From Caldifarciminota bacterium (lineage in GTDB: Bacteria > Hydrothermota > Tepidihabitantia > B3-TA06 > JALVRC01): a DNA stretch of 12,510 nucleotides. The notes below the pieces were generated by a model, which was not told the origin of the DNA, searched no databases, and saw nothing but the letters and a program-made list of their open reading frames with translations. This document shows positions 7,051 to 12,510 of this stretch, piece after piece. The position numbers and the translations under genes are program-made. Every line of letters begins with the position of its first letter. Positions within the stretch are counted from its first letter, which is position 1. The stretch covers positions 1 through 12,510 of the forward strand of contig JALVRC010000122.1 in the NCBI GenBank assembly GCA_027025255.1. The letters are read 5' to 3'.

Positions 7051-7922
7051 TTTATGAAGCAGGTATTGTTGGAGTAGGAAGTAGAGGGCAGGATATAGCT
7101 CAATTATTTGCAGAAAAGGGTGTAGATATATATATACTTGATAAGAATAAAGAATTTACTGATAATGCTTTAAATCAAATTACAATAAATATTAATAACG
7201 ACGTGTGTAAATGGAGGTTAGGATTTTCCGAGAAAAGAGCAATTCTTTCACGTATCAAGCCCGTATACACTATAGAGGCATTTAAGGAATTGCCCTTAAT
7301 TGTTGAAGCTGTATCAGAAATTAAAGAGATTAAGAAATCTGTTTATTTAGAACTTTCCAAGGTGGTAAACAAAGAGGCTATTGTTATAACAACAACTCCT
7401 TCTTTTACTGTTAAAGAACTTTCTGAATTCTTAAAATTTAAGGATCGTTTTTTAGGGGTTAATTTTTTCCATCCTGCTCCATGTACACCAGCTGTAGAGG
7501 TTATAAAAAATAATAATGTCTCTTCGGATGTTTTAAAAAAGGTAGGTGTCTTTCTAAAAGATGTATTGGAAAAAGAAGTTATTGAGATTGAAGATATTCC
7601 CGGTCACATTACCGTAAGGATTAAAATGCTTCTGATTAATGAGGCTGTGAAAGTAATAGAAGAAGGTGTTGCCAGCCCAGAAGTAGTTGATAATACAGTT
7701 AGAAACGCCCTTGGAATGATGAAAGGGCCTATAAGCATGGCAGATAATATAGGCATAGATTATGTATTTTATACCTTAAAAAACCTTCTGGAAATATACA
7801 AGAATAATTCGTATCAGCCAGCTAAGTTATTAGAAATTATGGTAAAGGAGAATAAATTGGGGAGGAAGACAGGAATAGGATTTTTTACCTACGACAAATT
7901 TGGTAATAAGGAGAATAAATGA
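7047..7922 (+). CDS. 3-hydroxyacyl-CoA dehydrogenase-like protein with altered active site
   Basis: A 291-residue protein that aligns end to end with 3-hydroxybutyryl-CoA dehydrogenases. It has the N-terminal NAD motif GVGSRG (9-14) with Asp32 after strand two, VEAVSE (86-91), VEVI (150-153), INEAV (197-201), GPISMADNIGID (227-238) and a C-terminal GRKTGIGFF (272-280). The active site differs. Where the family has HFFNP, this protein has NFFHP (139-143), so the catalytic His is Asn and the next Asn is His. NTSS of the substrate pocket is TTPS (116-119), and the Asn of PGFVVNR is Val190 in PGHITVR. Glu151, the partner of the catalytic His, is kept. I therefore call the fold with confidence but not the reaction. 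It overlaps fumarase alpha and acetate kinase by ATGA on both sides. Confidence 0.85.
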   Translation: MIYEAGIVGVGSRGQDIAQLFAEKGVDIYILDKNKEFTDNALNQITININNDVCKWRLGFSEKRAILSRIKPVYTIEAFKELPLIVEAVSEIKEIKKSVYLELSKVVNKEAIVITTTPSFTVKELSEFLKFKDRFLGVNFFHPAPCTPAVEVIKNNNVSSDVLKKVGVFLKDVLEKEVIEIEDIPGHITVRIKMLLINEAVKVIEEGVASPEVVDNTVRNALGMMKGPISMADNIGIDYVFYTLKNLLEIYKNNSYQPAKLLEIMVKENKLGRKTGIGFFTYDKFGNKENK

Positions 7923-9127
7923 GAATATTAGTAGTTAATTCTGGTAGTTCTTCTTTAAAATTTCAATTTTTCGATATGGAGCAAGAGAGTTCATTAGCTT
8001 CGGGAAAGGTTGAACGAATAGGAATGAAAGGAGCAATACTAAGCTATAAACGAGCTGACGGTAAGAAAATAAAACAGGTAAAAGAGATATTAGATCATAC
8101 TACTGCGATAGATGTTGCTTTAAAAACACTTATGGATAAAGAATCTGGTGTAATTAAAGAGCTTTCAGAGATTGATGCTGTGGGACACAGAGTTGTTCAT
8201 GGAGGAGAAGAATTAACTCATTCTGTCTTGATAGATGACAAAATCTTGGAGACAATAAAGGATTGTATAGAACTTGCTCCTTTGCATAATCCGCATAATA
8301 TAAAAGGTATTCAGGCTACTCAACGTTTATTGCCTGGGGTTCCTCAGATTGCGGTTTTTGATACTGCCTTTCATCATACAATTCCTGATTATGCGTATAT
8401 GTATGCACTTCCCTATATACTTTACGAAAGATACAAAATAAGACGTTATGGATTTCATGGTACTTCACATAGATATGTTGCTTACAGAGTAGCGCGTATA
8501 TTAAAGAAGCCTGTGGATGAAATAAATATAATCAGTATACATCTTGGTAATGGAAGTAGTATTTGTGCAGTTCAAAGAGGTAAATCTATAGATACTTCAA
8601 TGGGATTTACTCCGGTGGAAGGACTTGTAATGGGAACAAGAAGCGGAGATATTGATCCTGCTATAGTTCCTTTTATAATGGCACAGGAAGAGCTTGCTAT
8701 TTCTCAAATAAATACACTTTTAAACAAACACAGTGGTTTATGGGGCCTTAGTGGTATTTCGAGCGATGACAGGGAGATAGAGGAAGCCTATGAGAATGGT
8801 AATGATAGGGCTAGGCTTGCAATTGAGGTAGCTGCATATAGAATAAAGAAGTATATAGGTGCTTATTCAGCAAGTATGGGAGGAGTAGATGTTATAGTTT
8901 TTACAGCCGGTATCGGAGAGAATTCCCCACGAATGCGAAGGCTTGCTTTAAGAGATATGGAGTATTTGGGTATAAAAATTGATGAGGAAAAAAATGAATC
9001 TATTATAAAAGGAAAAGAAGGAGAGATTTCAACTCCTTATTCCAAAGTAAAGGTTTTTGTTATCCCGACCAATGAGGAACTTGTAATTGCAAGGGATACA
9101 GCAAATATAGTGAGTTTTTTAAGATAG
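7919..9127 (+). CDS. ackA: Acetate kinase
   Basis: A 402-residue ASKHA-fold kinase that makes ATP and acetate from acetyl phosphate and ADP, or the reverse. It begins with VVNSGSSSLKF and carries GHRVVHGG (89-96), PLHNPHN (121-127), VFDTAFHHT (147-155), YGFHGTSH (177-184), GTRSGDIDP (239-247) and FTAGIGENS (328-336). The known catalytic and binding positions are all present: Asn7, Arg91, His123, Asp148, His180, Arg241 and Glu387. Length and motifs fit acetate rather than butyrate kinase (which is shorter, about 355 residues). The start ATG 7919 overlaps the preceding TGA by 4 nt and has AAGGAGAA upstream. No phosphotransacetylase is in the window. The role would be fermentative ATP formation or acetate activation; its position between two fumarase subunit genes is unusual. 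Confidence 0.96.
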   Translation: MRILVVNSGSSSLKFQFFDMEQESSLASGKVERIGMKGAILSYKRADGKKIKQVKEILDHTTAIDVALKTLMDKESGVIKELSEIDAVGHRVVHGGEELTHSVLIDDKILETIKDCIELAPLHNPHNIKGIQATQRLLPGVPQIAVFDTAFHHTIPDYAYMYALPYILYERYKIRRYGFHGTSHRYVAYRVARILKKPVDEINIISIHLGNGSSICAVQRGKSIDTSMGFTPVEGLVMGTRSGDIDPAIVPFIMAQEELAISQINTLLNKHSGLWGLSGISSDDREIEEAYENGNDRARLAIEVAAYRIKKYIGAYSASMGGVDVIVFTAGIGENSPRMRRLALRDMEYLGIKIDEEKNESIIKGKEGEISTPYSKVKVFVIPTNEELVIARDTANIVSFLR

Positions 9128-9135
9128 GAGGTTAA

Positions 9136-9696
9136 ATGGAAGCCAAAAAAATTTCTACCCCTTTAGATGATGAAATACTTAAAACGCTGCATATAGGAGA
9201 TAATGTGCTTTTGAGCGGTATAATTTATACTGCAAGGGATGCTGCTCATAAAAGATTTGTTGAAGCAATTAAAAAAGGAGAACAGTTACCATTTGAGCTT
9301 AATGGGCAGGTAATATACTATGTAGGTCCAGCTCCTGCAAAACCAGGTTATCCTATTGGTTCTGCCGGTCCAACTACATCTTATAGGATGGATCCCTATG
9401 CTCCATTGCTAATTGAATTGGGATTAAAAGGAATGATAGGTAAAGGTCCGAGGACTTTACCAGTGTTAGAAGCTATAAAAAAGTATAAGGCAATATATTT
9501 CGCAGCTACTGGTGGAGCTGCTGCCCTTATAGCCAGGTCCATTAAAGAGGTTGAAATTATTGCTTATGATGATCTTGGTGCAGAAGCCGTGAGAAAAATG
9601 AAGGTAGAAGATTTACCATTGATAGTTGCAAACGACATATTTGGTGGAGATTTATATAAAGAAGGTAAAAATAAATATGCAAAGGAGGTTGCATGA
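9136..9696 (+). CDS. Class I fumarate hydratase, beta subunit
   Basis: The 186-residue C-terminal (swivelling) half of class I fumarase, partner of the alpha subunit at 6205. LSGIIYTARDAAHKR (26-40), a GPTTSYRMD block (78-86), GMIGKGP (99-105) and FAATGGAAAL (127-136) are the family marks. Arg34, Thr80, Arg84 and Lys103 have the spacing of the substrate-binding and catalytic Arg/Thr/Arg/Lys set of fused class I enzymes. As with alpha, tartrate or mesaconate hydration cannot be excluded. The ATG at 9136 sits close behind AGGAGGTT (9126-9133), which overlaps the acetate kinase stop. The gene overlaps the following small secreted protein by 4 nt (ATGA). Confidence 0.92.
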   Translation: MEAKKISTPLDDEILKTLHIGDNVLLSGIIYTARDAAHKRFVEAIKKGEQLPFELNGQVIYYVGPAPAKPGYPIGSAGPTTSYRMDPYAPLLIELGLKGMIGKGPRTLPVLEAIKKYKAIYFAATGGAAALIARSIKEVEIIAYDDLGAEAVRKMKVEDLPLIVANDIFGGDLYKEGKNKYAKEVA

Positions 9697-10169
9697 AAAG
9701 ATTTTTAACAGTACTACTATTCGGTTTTTTGGTTTTTTTAAGTAATGTTGGTTGTTTCCCATGCAATTTATCTCAGAAAATTGCAGAAAAAGCAGTTGAA
9801 GAAAAGATAAAACACGAAACAGGTGAAGATGTTGATGTTGACATTTCTTCATCAAGTGAAGCACTTAGATTAATTCCGGCTCCTTTACGTTATCCTGGAG
9901 CACATGTAAAGGGGAAGGTTACCTCTTCTACTGAAAAAGGTAAAGGTTCTGTAGTTGTTTTATCAACTAATGATCCATTGAATAAGGTTATAAGGTTTTA
10001 TAAAAACAGGCCTGGATATAGTGTTATTCTTAATGCTACTACACTAAGAGGTGGCATGATAACTTTAAAAAAACGAACGAACGAAGACGAAGGAGCTATG
10101 GTATTTATCGGAAAGGACGAGGATAATGCTTCTCTTACAAATATTGTAATAACTTTAATAGAAGACTGA
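9693..10169 (+). CDS. Small exported, lipoprotein-like protein of unknown function
   Basis: A 158-residue protein not tied to a named family. It has Lys2-Arg3, a hydrophobic core (4-16) and Cys21 in NVGCFPC, the layout of a signal peptide. The residues before Cys21 (N-V-G) are a poor lipobox, so lipidation is possible rather than clear; Cys21 and Cys24 could instead form a redox or disulfide pair. Next comes a short amphipathic helix (25-42, AEKAVEEKIKHETGEDVDVD), then a compact alpha/beta part: GKGSVVVLSTNDPLNKVIRFYK (83-104), then strands GGMITLKKR (120-128), AMVFIGKDE (135-143) and TNIVITLIE (149-157). Similar DxxxxVxxFY plus beta-hairpin domains occur in bacterial cell-envelope lipoproteins. 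The start ATG overlaps the fumarase beta stop, with AAGGAGGT at 9682-9689. The envelope location is inference. Confidence 0.72.
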   Translation: MKRFLTVLLFGFLVFLSNVGCFPCNLSQKIAEKAVEEKIKHETGEDVDVDISSSSEALRLIPAPLRYPGAHVKGKVTSSTEKGKGSVVVLSTNDPLNKVIRFYKNRPGYSVILNATTLRGGMITLKKRTNEDEGAMVFIGKDEDNASLTNIVITLIED

Positions 10170-10175
10170 AGTATT

Positions 10176-10937
10176 ATGTCAGGACATTCTAAATGGGCAC
10201 AAATTAAGCATAAAAAAGCTGCTCAGGATAAAAAACGTGGTAAGCTTTTTTCAAAAATAATAAGAGAAATTACTATAGCTGCTAAAATTGGCGGAGGAGA
10301 TCCTGAAGGGAATCCGAGATTAAGAACTGTGATTGAAAAGGCAAAATCAGCGAACATGCCAAATGATAATATAGAAAGGGCTATTAAAAAGGGAACCGGT
10401 GAGATTCCTGGTGTTGTATATGAAGAGGTAAGTTATGAAGCATACGGACCTGGAGGGGTAGCATTGTATATTCTTGCTACGACAGACAATAAGAATAGAA
10501 CTACTGGTGAGATACGGCATGTTTTATCGCGATTTAACGGTAATCTTGGTTCATCAGGTAGTGTTGCCTGGCAATTTGAATCTAAAGGGATAATTCATGT
10601 TTCGACTGAAAGTGTTGATGAGGATACATTAATGGCAATAGTTCTTGAGGCAGGAGCAGAAGATCTAAAAAAAGTAGGCGACAGTTTTGAAATAATAACA
10701 GGTCCACGGGAATTGCATCAGGTAGTTGATGAAATTAACAAGAAAAATGTAAAAATTGAAGATTATGAATTAACAATGCTTGCACAGTCACCAAAACACG
10801 TAACAGGGAAAGATGCAGAGAAACTTTTAAAACTAATTGAGGCTTTAGAGGAACTTGATGATATTCAGAATGTTTATTCTAATTTTGATATATCAGAAGA
10901 AGAATTAGAAGCTATCAGTCAGAAACTTGCCTCTTAA
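10176..10937 (+). CDS. yebC: YebC/PmpR family protein (TACO1-like)
   Basis: A 253-residue YebC family protein, near the family norm. The highly conserved N-terminus SGHSKWAQIKHKKA, then RGKLFSKIIREI (21-32), GNPRLR (45-50), MPNDNIERAIKKGTGE (61-76), EAYGPGGVA (88-96) and NKNRT are all present. The family was long annotated as transcription regulators; more recent work ties members to translation through proline-rich stalls, as for mitochondrial TACO1. It lies 6 nt after the lipoprotein-like gene, with no clear Shine-Dalgarno (the preceding bases are GACTGAAGTATT), so re-initiation after the upstream stop is likely. It overlaps RuvC by 11 nt; a yebC-ruvC order is common in bacteria. Confidence 0.95.
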   Translation: MSGHSKWAQIKHKKAAQDKKRGKLFSKIIREITIAAKIGGGDPEGNPRLRTVIEKAKSANMPNDNIERAIKKGTGEIPGVVYEEVSYEAYGPGGVALYILATTDNKNRTTGEIRHVLSRFNGNLGSSGSVAWQFESKGIIHVSTESVDEDTLMAIVLEAGAEDLKKVGDSFEIITGPRELHQVVDEINKKNVKIEDYELTMLAQSPKHVTGKDAEKLLKLIEALEELDDIQNVYSNFDISEEELEAISQKLAS

Positions 10938-11391
10938 CTGTATTATAGGGATTGATCCAGGTCTTCATAAAACAGGTTATGGTATTATAAAAGACGGTGA
11001 CATTATAGCTTCAGGTGAAATTGAACCTGAAGCTATAGATTTTAAGGAAAGGATAGTTTATGTTGTAAATGAACTTTTAGAAATAACTAAAGAGATGAAT
11101 ATATCAGTAGCTGGAATTGAGACTCAGTTTTATTTGCATTTTACACGTAGAAGCATTATGAGGTTACTTCAGTTGAAAGGAGCTTTGATTTATGCATTCT
11201 ATGCAAAAGGAATTAAAGTTATAGAATTAACTCCCAGAGAGATAAAAAAAGCTATAACCGGCAATGGGAATGCATCAAAAGCACAGGTTCAATACATGAT
11301 TTATCAGATTTTCAAAAAGAAAGTTAATGAAGACGAAGCAGATGCGATTGCAGTAGCTATAAGTGTAATGCACAGGATAAAAAATGTATAG
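10927..11391 (+). CDS. ruvC: Crossover junction endodeoxyribonuclease RuvC
   Basis: The Holliday junction resolvase, 154 residues against about 160-175 in most bacteria. It has IIGIDPGLHKTGYG (6-19) with Asp10, Glu65 in GIETQF, and Asp136/Asp139 in NEDEADAIAVAI, which together make the four-carboxylate metal site. LTPREIKKAITGNGNASKAQV (101-121) is the family DNA-binding block. The start is TTG 10927, inside the end of yebC; no ATG or GTG precedes the essential GIDPG strand, so TTG is forced. The position where most RuvC proteins have FxxN reads FYLHFT, so the usual Asn is absent. RuvA and RuvB are not in the window. The gene overlaps the next by 8 nt. Confidence 0.94.
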   Translation: MPLNCIIGIDPGLHKTGYGIIKDGDIIASGEIEPEAIDFKERIVYVVNELLEITKEMNISVAGIETQFYLHFTRRSIMRLLQLKGALIYAFYAKGIKVIELTPREIKKAITGNGNASKAQVQYMIYQIFKKKVNEDEADAIAVAISVMHRIKNV

Positions 11392-11704
11392 AGAAATTGA
11401 AAAAGATGTTTTTATAGAAGAAGATACTACCTCTTTTCACGAACATGAAGAGAAAATATTAGCATATATATCAATTGCTTTGGGATTTGTATCTTTTGTG
11501 CTTATTTTAACAGGTCATTCCTTTGTCGCTATTTTTTCTGCTTTAGCAGGACTTATGTTTGGTATAATTTCATTTTTTAAAGAGCAGTATAAAAAATATG
11601 CGTTAGCAGGAATTTTTTTAAATATCTTAATGTTTGCAGCTCCATTAGTATTGATAATTTTAGGGATTGCTTTGTGTAGTTTATGTTTTATTTCTACTAT
11701 ATAA
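11384..11704 (+). CDS. Small three-helix inner-membrane protein, unknown function
   Basis: A 106-residue protein with a charged, acidic N-terminus (1-24, YREIEKDVFIEEDTTSFHEHEEK) and three hydrophobic segments at about 25-43, 46-65 and 73-103. The loop between the second and third is positive (KEQYKK), which predicts that side is cytoplasmic. The hydropathy resembles DUF4190-like small membrane proteins, but I cannot assign the family. It starts at ATG 11384 inside the end of ruvC (8-nt overlap), so it is probably translationally coupled, and it occupies the place where ruvA is often found. The clear membrane pattern and tight packing support a real gene. Confidence 0.68.
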   Translation: MYREIEKDVFIEEDTTSFHEHEEKILAYISIALGFVSFVLILTGHSFVAIFSALAGLMFGIISFFKEQYKKYALAGIFLNILMFAAPLVLIILGIALCSLCFISTI

Positions 11705-11722
11705 ATAAAAAAGGAGATTAAT

Positions 11723-12280
11723 ATGTTGCCAGCAACTCAAATTAAACGAGGAATGTGTATAGTTATTAGTGGTGAACCTTATATAGTACTGGAACGAAGG
11801 CACATTACCCTCGGTAGAAAATCTGGTAAAATTCAACTTAAATTAAGGAACATAGTTTCTGGTTTGTCTACTGAGAAAAGATTTATGTCTGATGAAAAGA
11901 TTGAAATAGCTGATCTTGAGGAAAAAGAAATGTCTTTTATTTATGAGGATGGAAAGAATTATCATTTTATGGATCAAGAGACTTTTGATGAGATTGAAAT
12001 TGATGAAGAAATAGTGGGAGAAAATAAATTTTACCTTTCACCTAACTTAAAAGTAAATGTGAGTTTTTTTGAAGGTAAACCAATAGGTATAAAATGTCCC
12101 AAGTATGTTGTACTTGAAGTTGTTGAGACTCCTCCCAATATAAAGCATTCAACCGCTCAGGCACAGAATAAACCCGCTATTACTGATACAGGGTTAAGGG
12201 TTCTTGTGCCTTCGTTTATTGAACCAGGTACAAAAATAAAAGTTAATACTGAAACAGGAGAATACCTGGAAAGAGCTTAA
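11723..12280 (+). CDS. efp: Translation elongation factor P with an Arg-tipped loop
   Basis: A 185-residue, three-domain EF-P of normal length that binds between the ribosomal P and E sites and relieves stalling at consecutive prolines. Domain I carries SGEPYIVLERR (16-26); the OB domains include FMDQETFDEI (82-91) and the C-terminal VLVPSFIEPGTKIKV with TGEYLERA. The domain I loop reads HITLGRKSGKIQLKL (27-41). Aligned with E. coli, the modified Lys34 of PGKG falls on Arg32, and the proline before the glycine is Leu. Arg at this spot is known in the arginine-rhamnosylated EF-P type, though the surrounding residues here differ. The start ATG 11723 has AAGGAGAT at 11711-11718 close upstream. 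It is the last gene of the long run; a strong hairpin follows 8 nt later. Confidence 0.95.
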   Translation: MLPATQIKRGMCIVISGEPYIVLERRHITLGRKSGKIQLKLRNIVSGLSTEKRFMSDEKIEIADLEEKEMSFIYEDGKNYHFMDQETFDEIEIDEEIVGENKFYLSPNLKVNVSFFEGKPIGIKCPKYVVLEVVETPPNIKHSTAQAQNKPAITDTGLRVLVPSFIEPGTKIKVNTETGEYLERA

Positions 12281-12287
12281 ACTTAAG

Positions 12288-12337
12288 ATTAATAGGGTAA
12301 CAGAGAAAAATATTTATTTCTTTGTTATCCTATTAAT
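12288..12337 (+). other. 21-bp hairpin after efp, overlapping the next coding frame
   Basis: Positions 12288-12308 pair with 12317-12337 over 21 bp with no mismatches in RNA (two G-U pairs) and an 8-nt loop (12309-12316). It begins 8 nt after the efp stop, where a terminator would be expected. The 3' flank (TTCTATCTTTAC) is only moderately T-rich, so termination may be weak. The 3' arm also encodes the first membrane helix of the next gene. It may act as a terminator, attenuator or translation block. Confidence 0.72.
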
Positions 12338-12510
12338 TTCTATCTTTACAAGACTTTTACTATTGGGAAAAAGTTCTCTATGGTTAGATGAAGTAATAGG
12401 TTTTGAAAAATTTGTATACAATAAAGGTTGGTTAACAACTTTGTGGATGCCTTTTTTTAAAGATGCCCACCCTCCCTTTTATCATATTATTTTAAGATTA
12501 GGATATATTT
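12288..12510 (+). CDS. GT39/PMT-type membrane glycosyltransferase, 5' part only, start uncertain
   Basis: The open frame runs off the right edge. It encodes a first membrane helix (IYFFVILLISIFTRLLLLG), then SSLWLDEV and, about 25 residues on, DAHPPFYH. A hydrophobic N-terminal helix followed by LWxDE and HPPxY(H/Y) is the typical beginning of GT-C glycosyltransferases of the PMT/ArnT type, which move sugars from lipid-phosphate carriers on the outer face of the membrane. The frame is open from 12240, but it has no ATG, GTG or TTG before TTG 12363, which would remove the first helix. ATT 12288 or CTG 12249 are the only near-start options; the coordinate given uses ATT as a placeholder. A lost start, an assembly error or a rare start codon are all possible. 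No good Shine-Dalgarno precedes it. Confidence 0.68.
   Translation, partial: MNRVTEKNIYFFVILLISIFTRLLLLGKSSLWLDEVIGFEKFVYNKGWLTTLWMPFFKDAHPPFYHIILRLGYI

Noticed and set aside
7919..9127. Butyrate or propionate kinase instead of acetate kinase
   Set aside because: The 402-residue length and motifs fit acetate kinase, with catalytic positions at almost the same numbering. Butyrate kinases are clearly shorter; propionate kinase cannot be fully excluded but has no supporting context.
9557..9864. Two overlapping minus-strand open frames across the fumarase beta/lipoprotein junction
   Set aside because: They overlap each other and two supported plus-strand genes, and their compositions (His/Leu/Phe-rich) look like antisense noise.
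11672..11700. Possible promoter TTGTGT, 17 bp, TACTAT before efp
   Set aside because: The boxes match the consensus at only 3 and 4 of 6 positions, and in AT-rich DNA such matches are expected by chance. An efp-specific promoter remains possible.
1..12510. CRISPR arrays, tRNA/rRNA genes, insertion sequences, prophage genes
   Set aside because: I looked for direct repeats with spacers, tRNA-like cloverleaf signals, transposase motifs and integrase/phage genes, and saw none by eye.

Overview
The window is AT-rich bacterial DNA. It opens with the last 36 codons of a protein whose tail looks like a type IX secretion (T9SS) C-terminal sorting domain. The proteins that follow are mostly anaerobe-type: an oxygen-labile class I fumarase in two subunits, acetate kinase, and a SerA without an ACT domain. 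T9SS tails suggest the Bacteroidota/FCB group or an uncultured phylum with T9SS-type cargo (WOR-3-like lineages are one possibility). This is inference and no lineage can be named from the sequence alone.

Layout: after the T9SS tail (1-111) comes a strong intrinsic terminator (135-173), a near-consensus promoter (TTGACA, 16 bp, TATAAT; 215-242) and a strong Shine-Dalgarno. From 276 to 12280 there is an unbroken run of 13 plus-strand genes. Most are overlapped by 1-11 nt or separated by at most 18 nt, so they may be one transcription unit. In order: class V aminotransferase, SerA, DUF1015 protein (serine module); an 885-residue protein combining about 12 D-x-x-G-N-D-x-Y repeats with C-terminal HEAT-like helices; fumarase alpha, a 3-hydroxyacyl-CoA dehydrogenase-like protein, acetate kinase, fumarase beta (central metabolism module); a small secreted or lipoprotein-like protein; YebC, RuvC, a small three-helix membrane protein, and EF-P (information processing module). 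A 21-bp hairpin follows efp and overlaps the 5' end of a GT39/PMT-type membrane glycosyltransferase that runs off the window and has no visible ATG, GTG or TTG start.

How they fit: the aminotransferase and SerA cover two of the three steps from 3-phosphoglycerate to serine. No phosphoserine phosphatase is visible, and the DUF1015 protein sits in its place. The two fumarase halves need each other although two other genes lie between them. YebC and EF-P both belong to families that help ribosomes through proline-rich stalls. The points most worth checking are the GND-repeat/HEAT protein, the dehydrogenase-like protein whose catalytic His and two Asn positions are changed, the DUF1015 gene in the serine module, and the hairpin with no clear start codon before the glycosyltransferase.
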